From Streptomyces curacoi (GTDB taxonomy: Bacteria; Actinomycetota; Actinomycetes; Streptomycetales; Streptomycetaceae): 64,000 nucleotides of DNA. The position numbers and the translations under genes were made by a program. The stretch spans positions 842,881-906,880 of the forward strand of contig NZ_KQ947986.1 of the NCBI RefSeq assembly GCF_001513975.1. The letters are read 5' to 3'. Shown here in pieces: positions 27,351 through 35,040 of the stretch; position 1 is the stretch's first letter, and each line of letters begins with the position of its first letter. Under the pieces are notes generated by a model. The model worked only from the letters and a program-made list of their open reading frames with translations, did not search any database and was not told the origin of the DNA.

Positions 27351-27955
27351 CTATGAGGCCGCGTTCTCGTCCGGGGCGGACGCGGCAGCAGAGCTCCTGT
27401 GCGACCGTCCCGACTCCAGTCGGTTTTCCCCACCTTCGTCCCGGCTGCCGCTGAACAGGCGGGCCGACTTGTCCTCTTGGGCGAGGCGGCGGAGGGCGAG
27501 CAGGGCCGGTTCCAGGAGGACGCAGACCAGAACGGCGCGTTCGGCCGGCTCCAGCAGGCCGGACAGGCCGTTCATCAGTTGGATGTCCAGCTCCGAGATG
27601 CGGTCTGTCAGCTGCGCGTAGGGCAGCAGGGACTGCCAGTTGATGTCCGAGTCCATGGCCGACAGGGCGTCCAGGACCTCGGCGAGGGTCTGAACGGCGG
27701 TGGTGCTGGGGGAAACCGCCCAGCCCATTTCGGCGATCAGCCTGCGTGCGTCGGCGACGCCGGGAGCCTCGCCCTGTCCGGCAGCTTGTTCCTGCCGCGC
27801 CTGTTTCTGATGCCGAGTGGCCGGCCGGGCGTCGATCACGATCCCGCCTGGTTGGTGGCCGTGGCCTGCCCGTGGGGCAGCAAACCGTCCCGGAGGTAGT
27901 ACTTGATCGTGGGGATGGACACGCCGCTGCGGCGACTGAGTTCCGAGATCTTCAT
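27351..27955 (-). pseudogene. Broken MerR-family regulator
   Basis: Two pieces of one MerR-type regulator lie in different frames. From ATG 27955 the translation gives a clean MerR helix-turn-helix, MKISELSRRSGVSIPTIKYYLRDGLL, and stops at 27836 after 39 codons. In the neighbouring frame the C-terminal effector part follows (ADARRLIAEMGWAVSP ... LVCVLLEPALLALRRLAQED), ending at 27351. The link between them is about 30 residues of nonsense, where intact homologues normally have about 60-70 residues completing the DNA-binding domain, so both a frameshift and an internal deletion occurred. The C-terminal piece lies within an open frame reaching up to 28160, but that frame lacks the HTH. A functional regulator is not expected. 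Confidence 0.8.
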
Positions 27956-28177
27956 GATGCGACACCCGGCTCTCCGGCGAAGGTGAGAGAAATCCCGGCC
28001 TCCTCAGGGAGGCGACCCCTATCCGGCAGGCCGTAGTCACGAAACCTTGAAAGGAGAATGAAAGGAAATCCCCATGCCAACGGGCCGGAACATACTCTCC
28101 TCTCGCAGCCGTGACAGAGCCAGGTCCGGCGAGGCACCGTCCAGGAACTTTCTGCTGCATGACAGCAAGGAGAGAAA

Positions 28178-28510
28178 ATGCTCAAGTCCAAGAAGTTTAT
28201 CAGGCCAGCGGCAGCGGCCGTCGGACTTCTCGCCGCACTGGGTGTCGCTGCGACTTCTCAGGCCCAGGCGGCTCCATCAGAGCTTTCCACGCGAATCAGC
28301 GCCGGCGAACAGACGACCGTGCACTTCCTCGGGCGGATCACGGCCGTTGACAACGGCTCCATCACCGTCGCGACGAACGGCACAGTCGTGAAGGTCAGCA
28401 TCACCGACAGCGCACGCTGGGTCGGCCACCTGGCAGTTGGCGCGCACGCCAGCATCACCGCATCGGTTGTCAATGGCGGCTACGTCGCCAAGGTCATCGC
28501 GACCTGGTAA
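28178..28510 (+). CDS. Small secreted protein of unknown function
   Basis: 110-aa protein with a clear Sec signal peptide: KSKK, a hydrophobic core AAAAVGLLAALGVAA, then a probable cleavage after SQAQA (about residue 31). The mature 78-residue part (VHFLGRITAVDNGSITVATNGTVVKVSITDSARW) looks all-beta and OB-like, with alternating hydrophobic residues and no Cys. The start has AAGGAG upstream. The next gene encodes a similar protein after 9 nt, so they form a pair. I do not recognise a named family; the pattern recalls DUF5666-type beta domains. Confidence 0.75.
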   Translation: MLKSKKFIRPAAAAVGLLAALGVAATSQAQAAPSELSTRISAGEQTTVHFLGRITAVDNGSITVATNGTVVKVSITDSARWVGHLAVGAHASITASVVNGGYVAKVIATW

Positions 28511-28519
28511 GGAGGGGAC

Positions 28520-28876
28520 ATGGCCAAGCGCATGAATTCCGTCAGGCGGGCGTTGGTCTCTGCCGGCTTGGTGGGCATTCTGGGTGTCGCCGCGGCCGCT
28601 CCCGGGCAGGCGGCTGAGCCGACGCGGACAGCAACAGCCAGTGCCGTGAGCACACAGGCCCAGACCGCTCGGCAGTTGTTTGCCTGCCAGGGGACGATCA
28701 AGGCATTCAAAGACGATTACCTTGAGCTCTCGGTGTCCGGCGAAGTGGTGCGGTTCGACCTCACCAAGGGGACCTGGTATTACGGCCCCATGATGATGGG
28801 TGCCAGAGCAACGGTTTACGCCTACAAATCAAATGGCGAAAACGTAGCCGTGTTGATTGTCGCTACTCTCCGGTAG
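28520..28876 (+). CDS. Small secreted protein, paralogue of the upstream gene
   Basis: 118-aa protein with signal peptide (KRMNSVRRALVSAGLVGILGVAAAAPGQAAE). The mature part FACQGTIKAFKDDYLELSVSGEVVRFDLTKGTWYYGPMMMGARATVYAYKSNGENVAVLIV has the same strand pattern (G-I-a-v/f-x5-i/l-x-v) as the 28178 product, so it is a diverged duplicate. Starts 9 nt after the previous stop with AAGGAGGGG just ahead, so the two are co-transcribed. The pair is followed by a very strong hairpin. It could act in the cell wall or as secreted partners; function unknown. Confidence 0.75.
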   Translation: MAKRMNSVRRALVSAGLVGILGVAAAAPGQAAEPTRTATASAVSTQAQTARQLFACQGTIKAFKDDYLELSVSGEVVRFDLTKGTWYYGPMMMGARATVYAYKSNGENVAVLIVATLR

Positions 28877-28895
28877 CCCGCAATATCGCAGCGCG

Positions 28896-28932
28896 CTCCG
28901 CTCGCGTCAGGTCACACCTGACGCGAGCGGAG
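28896..28932. terminator. Long perfect hairpin terminator
   Basis: A 17-bp perfect inverted repeat (28896-28912 and 28916-28932; left arm CTCCGCTCGCGTCAGGT) with a 3-nt loop, 19 nt after the second secreted-protein gene. It also lies at the 3' end of the leftward TetR remnant. It should stop transcription in both directions. Confidence 0.8.
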
Positions 28933-29412
28933 ACACCTGCGATCGCCCGCCGGCCGGACGGCGTGGATGAGCAGTTGCGCGGCGCCGGCGGCACCCATGG
29001 CGGCGAGCCGGCCGCGGTAGAGGTTGACGGCGTCCCGCGTCTCCCCGGCCGGCGGCAGAGCCGGGTCGTAGAGGACGGACCAGGCGTATCGGCAGCGCTC
29101 GACCGCGGCGAAGATTCGCCGCGAGGGTGTCGATGGCGTGACCGGTCGATCCGCTACGCGACCGGGCGGCGGCCACCGAGTCCACCAGGAGGGCGCCGAC
29201 ATGGTGGACGCAGGCGAGGTACAGGCCGTCCTTGGAGCCGAAGTAGCCCGAAGTAGCTGTAGATCAGCGGCTTGGAGTTCCGCGCGCGCCGGGCGACGGC
29301 GGCGACGGACACGCCCGCGCAGCCGTGTCTGCCGAACTCCTCCATGGCCACGTCGATGATCTGCCGTTCCCGATCGGCGCGGGAGACGCCCTTGGTCCCT
29401 GCCTTGCCCAGC
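28912..29412 (-). pseudogene. TetR-family regulator inactivated by frameshifts
   Basis: Read leftward, a TetR N-terminus is clear: KGVSRADRERQIIDVAMEEF then GVSVAAVARRARNSKPLIYSYFG. Right after YSYFG a 10-bp tandem duplication (29238-29257) shifts the frame. The correct continuation, SKDGLYLACVHHVGALLVDSVAAARS, follows in another frame. Near 29116 one extra base (LAANLRR instead of LAAIFAAVER) shifts it again, and the C-terminal part AAVERCRYAWSVLYDPALPPAGETRDAVNLYRGRLAAMGAAGAAQLL is read in a third frame. The 5' end has no start codon after an in-frame stop near 29435; it appears to have been cut off at the junction with the FAD-oxidase fragment near 29415. Confidence 0.8.
29238..29257. repeat. 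10-bp tandem duplication causing a frameshift
   Basis: CCGAAGTAGC occurs twice in direct succession (29238-29247 and 29248-29257). In the leftward TetR remnant this duplicates GCTACTTCGG, encoding the YFG of the end of the DNA-binding domain, and shifts the frame by one. Confidence 0.9.
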
Positions 29413-29416
29413 CGCG

Positions 29417-29599
29417 GTGTCCGAGGCGATCACGGGGTGCGGCGGCACGATCACCCATCACCATGCGGTCGGCCGCGACCACCGGCCCTGGTACGACCGC
29501 CAGCGCCCCGCCCCCTTCTCCGCCGCACTCACCGCCGCCAAGTACGCCCTCGATCCGGCCGGCGTCCTCAATCCCGGAGTGCTGCTACCGGCGGGGTGA
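29417..29599 (+). pseudogene. C-terminal fragment of an FAD-linked oxidase (alkylglycerone-phosphate synthase type)
   Basis: 60 codons reading SEAITGCGGTITHHHAVGRDHRPWYDRQ ... ALDPAGVLNPGVLLPAG. This is the conserved C-terminus of AGPS-like FAD oxidases, including the active-site His triplet and the final LDPxGxLNPG. Those enzymes are about 500-550 aa, so nearly 90% of the gene is missing. The fragment abuts the truncated 5' end of the TetR pseudogene, as if a deletion removed the space and both gene starts. It cannot form an active enzyme. Confidence 0.8.
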
Positions 29600-29825
29600 A
29601 CACGGGGCGGTCGCGGACCGGCGCCTCGCCCGGTGCCGGGTCGTTGCCGTGGGCGAGCGGCGGACGGTGCTGCGCGATCAGCCCGTCGGTCATGGTGATC
29701 AGGTCGGCGCCCTTGAAGTACACGAGCAGGTCGCCTGAACGCCCATAAGTAGCGAAAATCGCATATATAGGCGGGCAAGGGAAACTCGAGCTGAAAACCG
29801 TTGATGACGCGCGGAGGAGTTCGAT

Positions 29826-30383
29826 ATGAGCCAGGTCAAGACGAGTACGTCGGATCTTCCTCAGCCGTTGCGGACCATCGGTGCCGGGCTTCGCCGCTTG
29901 CCCGGAGCCGGGCAGGTGACCAAGGTCGCCGACAGTGCGCTGGACCGGATCGGAGCGGTCTCGCCCCGTGGCCGCCGGATGGCGGTCTACACCGGGGCCG
30001 GGGTGCTCGGCGTGGCGGGCGTGGTGGAATGGCCGGTGGCTCTCACCGGCGTGGCCGTCGCGTGGCTCACCCAGCCGCACCGCCACCAAGGCGCGCAGGG
30101 AGAGACGGCCCAGGGCGACGCGGCGGCGAAGGACGACACAGCTCAGGACGGCAGGCAGCCCGATGCGGCCGGCTCCGGCGCTGTTCCCACGGGAACCGCG
30201 GACGCGCTCCCGGAGGGTCAGGGTCCCGGCGACAGGCTGGCCCCTTCCCCCTTCCAGCACGACCGCGCGGGGAACGCCAGGCACGATCAGCCCGCCAAGG
30301 TCGGCGACCCTGTCACGACGTCGGCTCTCAAGAAGGTCGCGGAAGCGTCCACACACCACGAGGAGCGGAACGCATCCACCTAG
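29826..30383 (+). CDS. Small protein of unknown function with a hydrophobic segment
   Basis: 185-aa protein. Residues about 50-80 (MAVYTGAGVLGVAGVVEWPVALTGVAVAWLTQ) form one or two hydrophobic stretches suited to membrane association. The N-terminus is polar and the last 100 residues are disordered, rich in Gln, Asp, Gly and Ala. The start ATG has GGAGG at suitable spacing. Upstream is an AT-rich patch (CATATATAG near 29763) that could hold a promoter. No family recognised; similar short proteins with a single hydrophobic hairpin are common in Streptomyces. Confidence 0.6.
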   Translation: MSQVKTSTSDLPQPLRTIGAGLRRLPGAGQVTKVADSALDRIGAVSPRGRRMAVYTGAGVLGVAGVVEWPVALTGVAVAWLTQPHRHQGAQGETAQGDAAAKDDTAQDGRQPDAAGSGAVPTGTADALPEGQGPGDRLAPSPFQHDRAGNARHDQPAKVGDPVTTSALKKVAEASTHHEERNAST

Positions 30384-30537
30384 GGCCTGTCGTTCGGGTC
30401 AGGTCGGCTGAGAGAGACAGGGCCCAGCACGGCGGCAGGCCGCAACAGAAGGCTGGTGGCGCCGCGCCTGGCCGTCGGCGGGGTGCGGCGCCGCCGCTGG
30501 GCCGCAACAACGCCTGCCCGATGAACCCCATGCCGCC

Positions 30538-32154
30538 TCAGTAGTCGTTGCGGCGCCGCAGGCTGAAAGGGCGGCCGTCGGGGTCGACGAGGAGGCGGTG
30601 CAGAGGCGTGCCGAGCGTCTTCGCCGTACGCGAGAGGCTCGGCGGGCGGTAGGTGCGCAAGCGCCCGGGGGGTCTGGGGCCGCGGCGGCCCTCGTCGTGC
30701 CAGGCGTCCAGTGCGGTGGCGCTCGCCGCGAAGGCGTCGAAGGCGTTCAGGGGGTCACACAGCGGGTCCGGCGCGTGCTGGGTCCGGGGCGCTTCCTGGT
30801 CCAGGTGCTCCCGCGAGAGTTCCAGGCGCAGTTCCCTGGCGAAGCCGCGCGCGCCGTCACCGAGACCGCCGGGGTCGCGGGGCTCGCGTGGGTCTGGGGT
30901 CTCGTCCAGGACGGCGCAGGTGAGTTCGGAATCGTGGGTCCAGGAGCGGAGGTTGATGTTGTCCGATCCGACCGAGGCCCACACGTCGTCGATCACGCAC
31001 ACCTTGGCGTGTACGTACACCGGTGTCCCGGCGTGGTTCTCCAGCCCGTACACCGCGACGCGCCCGCCGCCGGCCCGGCGCAGCCCGTCCAGGGCGGTGA
31101 CCCGGCCGATCAGGTTCATCGGCCGGGTGAGCCGACCGTCCTGTTCGGGGACGGAGGGGATGACCGCGATCAGGCGCAGGCCGGGGTGGGCGGTCAGCGC
31201 CTCGGCGAAGCATTCCACCACGTGCGGAGACCACAGGTACTGGTCCTCCAGGTAGATCAGGGTCCGGGCCCGCCGCAGTGCCTTGCGGTAGCCGCGCGCG
31301 ATACTGCGCTCGCCGTCGGGGGCGAAGTCGTAGCCGCGCAGCAGCCGGTTGGGGTACGTGCGCAGGGCCTGCACGATGTGTGAACCGCAGGGCGAGGGGT
31401 CGGGTGCCTGGGGCGGCAGCGGGTCGGCGCGTGTGTCCTCGCGGTGGGCGAGTTCCCGCAGGCGGACCAGTGGGCTGCGGGTGAGCGGCGCGGGGTCGTC
31501 CCAGCGTTCGCGGAAACCGGCCTCGATGTCGCCGACGGCCGGTCCGCGTATCGCGAGCTGGATGTCGTGCCACGGCGGGTGCGGTCCGTATGCGGCGGCG
31601 ATGGGCAGTGACTGCGGATCGCCGTTGTGCGCCGCGTCGTCATGGCGGTTGTGACACAGGTCGATCCCGCCGACGAACGCTGTGTCGAGTTCCGGGCGGC
31701 CGGGATGCCGCAGGACGACGAGTTTCTGGTGATGCGAGCCGCCGGGGCGTACGCGCATGTCGAGCAGGCACTCGCCGCCCGCCGCTTCGACCTCCTCGCC
31801 GAGGTGGCGGTTCTCGGCCTCACTGAACTGGAACCGGTCCAGGTGGGAGCGCCAGACGAGTCCTTTGACGATCACACCGCGCGCGGCCGCCTCGCACAGG
31901 ACGGTGCCGATTTCAGTGCCGGGTCCGCCCAGGCGCTCGTCGGGGTCGCCCCGCCAGTCGGTGAACAGGAGCAGGTCCCCGGCGCGCTGCGCGCGGATCG
32001 CGCTGAGGAGCGCGGGGAAGTACGTCGCGCCGTGGACGAGGGGGCGCACCAGGTTCCCGTGCGACCAGGCCGCCCGATCCGGTCGACGGCTGTCCAGACG
32101 TGTGGCGCTGTTGCCGCGTTCGTCCGAGGTCAGCAGCCAGTCGGTGAGTTCCAC
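30538..32154 (-). CDS. Phospholipase D-like protein
   Basis: 538-aa protein with two PLD catalytic motifs: SHHQKLVVLRHPG and VHAKVCVIDDVWASVGSDNIN (HxK-x4-D, the second followed by the GSxN segment). Spacing of the two motifs fits a bi-lobed phospholipase D or cardiolipin synthase-like enzyme. There is no obvious signal peptide from the chosen start, VELTDWLL. The frame is open up to 32289, but GTG 32154 has GGAGG 7 nt upstream and is preferred. Substrate could be phospholipid or another phosphodiester. No operon partners. Confidence 0.85.
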   Translation of the reverse strand: MELTDWLLTSDERGNSATRLDSRRPDRAAWSHGNLVRPLVHGATYFPALLSAIRAQRAGDLLLFTDWRGDPDERLGGPGTEIGTVLCEAAARGVIVKGLVWRSHLDRFQFSEAENRHLGEEVEAAGGECLLDMRVRPGGSHHQKLVVLRHPGRPELDTAFVGGIDLCHNRHDDAAHNGDPQSLPIAAAYGPHPPWHDIQLAIRGPAVGDIEAGFRERWDDPAPLTRSPLVRLRELAHREDTRADPLPPQAPDPSPCGSHIVQALRTYPNRLLRGYDFAPDGERSIARGYRKALRRARTLIYLEDQYLWSPHVVECFAEALTAHPGLRLIAVIPSVPEQDGRLTRPMNLIGRVTALDGLRRAGGGRVAVYGLENHAGTPVYVHAKVCVIDDVWASVGSDNINLRSWTHDSELTCAVLDETPDPREPRDPGGLGDGARGFARELRLELSREHLDQEAPRTQHAPDPLCDPLNAFDAFAASATALDAWHDEGRRGPRPPGRLRTYRPPSLSRTAKTLGTPLHRLLVDPDGRPFSLRRRNDY

Positions 32155-32285
32155 AGCACAGCCTCCAGACAGCACAGACGGGTACCCGGTTCGTGCCTGC
32201 TCACCCCCGCAGGGCGGCCGTACGGCTCCGGGCTCTGTGAGAGCGCGCGGAGTCGCCCTGGGTGAGTCCAGTTCTTGTCGTCCGG

Positions 32286-32538
32286 TCACGGCAGGATGGG
32301 GTCGACGTACCCGCCGTCCACGCGCGGCGCGCCACCGGTGGTGGCCGGGGCTTGGCCGGAGCTGAGGTGGACGTGGGCCTCGTCCCAGGGAAAGTCGCGG
32401 TCCACGAGTTCGCAGCCGCCTGCTTGGCGAAGCCCCGGCTCACCGCGAGCAGCGCCCTCTTGGACATGCGGCTGCGGCCGTTGACGCACGCCCGAGCCCC
32501 GGCGCGGGCCAGTCCGGCAGCGATGGCCGTACCGACCC
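32286..32538 (-). pseudogene. SDR pseudogene with two internal deletions
   Basis: Three recognisable pieces of one short-chain dehydrogenase are squeezed into about 250 nt on the minus strand. The cofactor-binding start reads GVGTAIAAGLARAGARACVNGRS. It jumps to the helix just after the active site (MSKRALLAVSRGFAKQAA, normally preceded by the catalytic Tyr-x3-Lys). It then reaches, in another frame, the C-terminus HVHLSSGQAPATTGGAPRVDGGYVDPILP. An intact member would be about 260 residues; around 120 and 60 codons are missing. It lies directly downstream of the acyltransferase gene at the edge of the NRPS cluster. Confidence 0.75.
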
Positions 32539-32540
32539 CC

Positions 32541-33758
32541 TCAGATGGGCGCCGGGCGAGGGTGCCGTGCCATGAAGTCCTCGGCCACCCGCAGCAGGGA
32601 GTCGTCCGCGGTGAACAGGGAGATGTGGTCGCCGTGCGGTTCCACCCTGAGCTGCCCGTGGGGAAGGCCGTCGGCCACCCGCTGGGAGCCGACCGGGTGG
32701 GCGATGTCGTCGTCGCGACTGGTGACGACCAGGGTGGGCGGCTCGACCCTGGCGAGGTAGGGCTCCACGGGGGCGCCGGTGATGCCGAGGTTGAGCCGGC
32801 AGTAGCGGTAGAGCAGTTCCGGGCTGGCGTAGGGGTACAGCACGAGATGTGCCACGTCGGCGGGCGTGCTGGTGAGGATCGCCTGGCAGAACGCGGCGTG
32901 CACGGCCTGGGCGGCGGACCGGCTGCGCGCCGCGGCGGTCATCAGTTCGATCAGCCCCTGCTGGTGCGATGTCTTCGGGTAGTCCTCCGCGAACCCGTAG
33001 GCGCCGTGCCACAGGCTGAGCGAACGCATCCTCGACGGCTGTCCGGCCGCGGCGACCAGCGCGATCGCCGCGCCCCCGCACAACCCGATCACGTGCGCGT
33101 CGCGCACGTCGTGGTGGTCCATGACCGCGAACAGATCGGCCGCCTGGGCGTGGATGTCCGTGTCGTGCTCCGCGCTGTGCCCGGCAGCGCCGAACAGACC
33201 GCGGCTCTCCCAGGTCAGCACGCGGCGGTCACGGGTGAAGAAGCGCACCCAGTTCTCCGCGAGAGCGGCCGGCATACCGCAGGCGGGGACCAGGACCACC
33301 GTCTCCTCGCCCTCGCCCGCCGCGTACACGTTCAGCGGCACGCCGTCCGGCGATGTGACGGTCTCCTTGCGGCAGTAGGCCTCGAACGTGTCCGCCAGGG
33401 CGTCGGTGACCACCCGGTCCACCTCGCCGAGCCGGTCCACCGGTACCACGCCCACGGAGTCCAGCACGTCCGCGAGCGCCAGCCGTTCGCTCACCACACG
33501 TTCGAAGACCCGCAGGTCGTCGAAGCCCTCCCCGCCGGACAGCAGGAGTCCGTCGACCCCGGCCCGGCGGGCGACCCGGTCCAGCAGCGCGCGCAGCGCA
33601 CGCCACTGGCCGGGGGACCGGTCGACGGGGGACGCGACCGCGGTGCGGGCGACCGGAACCACCCGCACCGGGGCGGCGATCCCCTCGACGAGCGGTTTCA
33701 CCGACAGCACGGCCGTGGCCAGGCGGGCCACCGCCGCTCTCGTTTCCGGTCCCAGCAT
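32541..33758 (-). CDS. SyrC/CmaE-like aminoacyltransferase (alpha/beta hydrolase with Cys nucleophile)
   Basis: 405-aa protein. After an N-terminal region of about 125 residues comes an alpha/beta hydrolase fold (GEGEETVVLVPACGMPAALAENWVRFF ... VIGLCGGAAIAL). The nucleophile elbow is G-L-C-G-G: Cys227 stands where Ser is usual. The acidic residue lies in TSRDDDIAHP and the His in EPHGDHISLF. A Cys nucleophile and this length are the hallmarks of SyrC (syringomycin) and CmaE (coronamic acid), which move an aminoacyl group from a stand-alone carrier protein to an NRPS carrier in trans. With threonine adenylation, carrier and halogenase genes next to it, it should transfer 4-chlorothreonine to the assembly line. 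Good ribosome binding site GGAGG. Confidence 0.8.
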   Translation of the reverse strand: MLGPETRAAVARLATAVLSVKPLVEGIAAPVRVVPVARTAVASPVDRSPGQWRALRALLDRVARRAGVDGLLLSGGEGFDDLRVFERVVSERLALADVLDSVGVVPVDRLGEVDRVVTDALADTFEAYCRKETVTSPDGVPLNVYAAGEGEETVVLVPACGMPAALAENWVRFFTRDRRVLTWESRGLFGAAGHSAEHDTDIHAQAADLFAVMDHHDVRDAHVIGLCGGAAIALVAAAGQPSRMRSLSLWHGAYGFAEDYPKTSHQQGLIELMTAAARSRSAAQAVHAAFCQAILTSTPADVAHLVLYPYASPELLYRYCRLNLGITGAPVEPYLARVEPPTLVVTSRDDDIAHPVGSQRVADGLPHGQLRVEPHGDHISLFTADDSLLRVAEDFMARHPRPAPI

Positions 33759-33785
33759 GCGTTCGCCTCCTTCGGTCCTACGACG

Positions 33786-34733
33786 TCACCGCTTGGGGAA
33801 CTCGTGTCCCTTGGTGGTGCGGGTGACCCGCCGGTTGTGGTCGTAGGTGTCGGTGCCCGCGACCAGGACCGTGCCGTACTCACTGAGGCTCACCCGGCCG
33901 CCGTACTCGTCGACTTCGTCGGTGTCCGGGTACACCGCCACGGAGGTCGGCACATAGCGGCCGGCGAAGCCGAGCCTCATCTCCTTGTCCGGCGCGGAGT
34001 GCGGCTTGGAGGCGTGCATCATCGTGGACCAGAACATCACCGCCTCGCCGGGACGCATCACCATGGAGACGGCCCGCTCCTGCGGGGGACTCCAGTCGGG
34101 GTCCTTCTGCAGCTGTCGGTAGTCGTAGCCGTAGAAGCCGCGGGTGACGCCCTCCTTGTCCTGCTGGTTGATCTTGTCGGGCTGGTAGTGCATCTCCTTC
34201 GACTCGTCGTAGTACATGGTGCGCTGGGTGCCGGGGATGAACTGCAGGCAGCCCGTGTCCTCGGCGGCTTCGGTGAAGGCGGTCCACACCGTGATGGTGC
34301 CGCCGAAGTCCTTCTCCGACTCGGGCCACACGATCTGCGGCTTGCCCGAGGCGAAGGCGAAGGTGTCGGCCTGGTGCCAGTCGGTGCCCTCGTCGCCCGG
34401 GTACTTGGGGAAGAACTCCGAGCGCCAGCACAGCACGTTCGGCCCCAGCACCGCGGTCACCCGGTCGACGATCTCCGGCCGGCATATGTGGTCGGCCAGG
34501 AACGTGGAGTCCAGGTGGCGGTCGTAGTTGGCGATGTTGGTGTTGCCCGCCTGCGCGTCGCCCTCGTCGTAGACCGCGCCACTGCGGTCCATCAGCCGCA
34601 GCCGCTCGCGGCGCCACAGCCGCCGCATCTCCTCCTCCTCGTACACCTTGAACGGGCCCAGGTAGCCCAGCTCGTGGAACCGGGCGACCTCCTCCGGGGT
34701 CGGTGTGAACGTCTGCTGCACCGCGTTCGTCAT
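33786..34733 (-). CDS. SyrB2-type Fe(II)/2-oxoglutarate halogenase
   Basis: 315-aa PhyH-superfamily enzyme that closely follows SyrB2. The iron-binding motif is WHQADTFA: His120-Gln-Ala122, where hydroxylases carry His-x-Asp. Replacing the carboxylate by Ala opens a coordination site for chloride and defines this halogenase group. The distal ligand is His240 ([13 protein letters not shown]) and Arg253 ([11 protein letters not shown]) suits 2-oxoglutarate binding. Other shared segments are [24 protein letters not shown] and GYDYRQLQ. SyrB2 chlorinates C4 of L-Thr tethered to a carrier protein, and here a Thr-coding adenylation domain and carrier lie just upstream. Ribosome binding site AGGAAAGG. 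Bromide or another aminoacyl substrate cannot be excluded. Confidence 0.9.
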   Translation of the reverse strand: MTNAVQQTFTPTPEEVARFHELGYLGPFKVYEEEEMRRLWRRERLRLMDRSGAVYDEGDAQAGNTNIANYDRHLDSTFLADHICRPEIVDRVTAVLGPNVLCWRSEFFPKYPGDEGTDWHQADTFAFASGKPQIVWPESEKDFGGTITVWTAFTEAAEDTGCLQFIPGTQRTMYYDESKEMHYQPDKINQQDKEGVTRGFYGYDYRQLQKDPDWSPPQERAVSMVMRPGEAVMFWSTMMHASKPHSAPDKEMRLGFAGRYVPTSVAVYPDTDEVDEYGGRVSLSEYGTVLVAGTDTYDHNRRVTRTTKGHEFPKR

Positions 34734-34752
34734 CGTGAAGGCCTTTCCTGCG

Positions 34753-35013
34753 TCAGTGGTCTTTCCCGGCGGTCTGCGTGTCGACGAGCGCGGCCAGCGC
34801 GTCGATGCTGGCTTCCTCCAGTTCGGCGACGTCGAGTGTGATGGCGTACTTCTCGTTGAGCTGGGCGACGATCCGGATGAACGCCAGCGACGTCACGCCC
34901 TGGTCGAACAGGTCGACGGCGGGGTCGACGCCGTCCCGTTCCAGCACCGTGCTGACGATCTCCTCCACCGACCGGCGGATTCCGGTCGCGGACACATCGG
35001 GCGACACGGTCAT
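34753..35013 (-). CDS. Free-standing peptidyl/acyl carrier protein
   Basis: 86-aa carrier protein. The phosphopantetheine Ser is in [25 protein letters not shown], a PCP-type GxxS motif. Length fits a single T domain. It lies between the Thr-specific adenylation gene and the halogenase gene. In syringomycin the A and T domains are fused in SyrB1; here the same two domains are split into separate genes. It should carry L-Thr during chlorination. Confidence 0.88.
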   Translation of the reverse strand: MTVSPDVSATGIRRSVEEIVSTVLERDGVDPAVDLFDQGVTSLAFIRIVAQLNEKYAITLDVAELEEASIDALAALVDTQTAGKDH

Positions 35014-35040
35014 GACGTCGGCTCCTCTCCATGGCTGGAC

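Noticed and set aside
29568..29760. Minus-strand segment reading DLLVYFKGADLITMTDGLIAQ
   Set aside because: Looks protein-like for about 50 residues, but there is no start, family match or flanking gene; could be a further remnant, not supportable.
32262..34841. 859-codon open frame on the plus strand opposite the acyltransferase and halogenase genes
   Set aside because: Antisense shadow of high-GC genes; protein is Arg/His/Val-rich low complexity with no family motif, while the minus-strand proteins have complete catalytic motifs.
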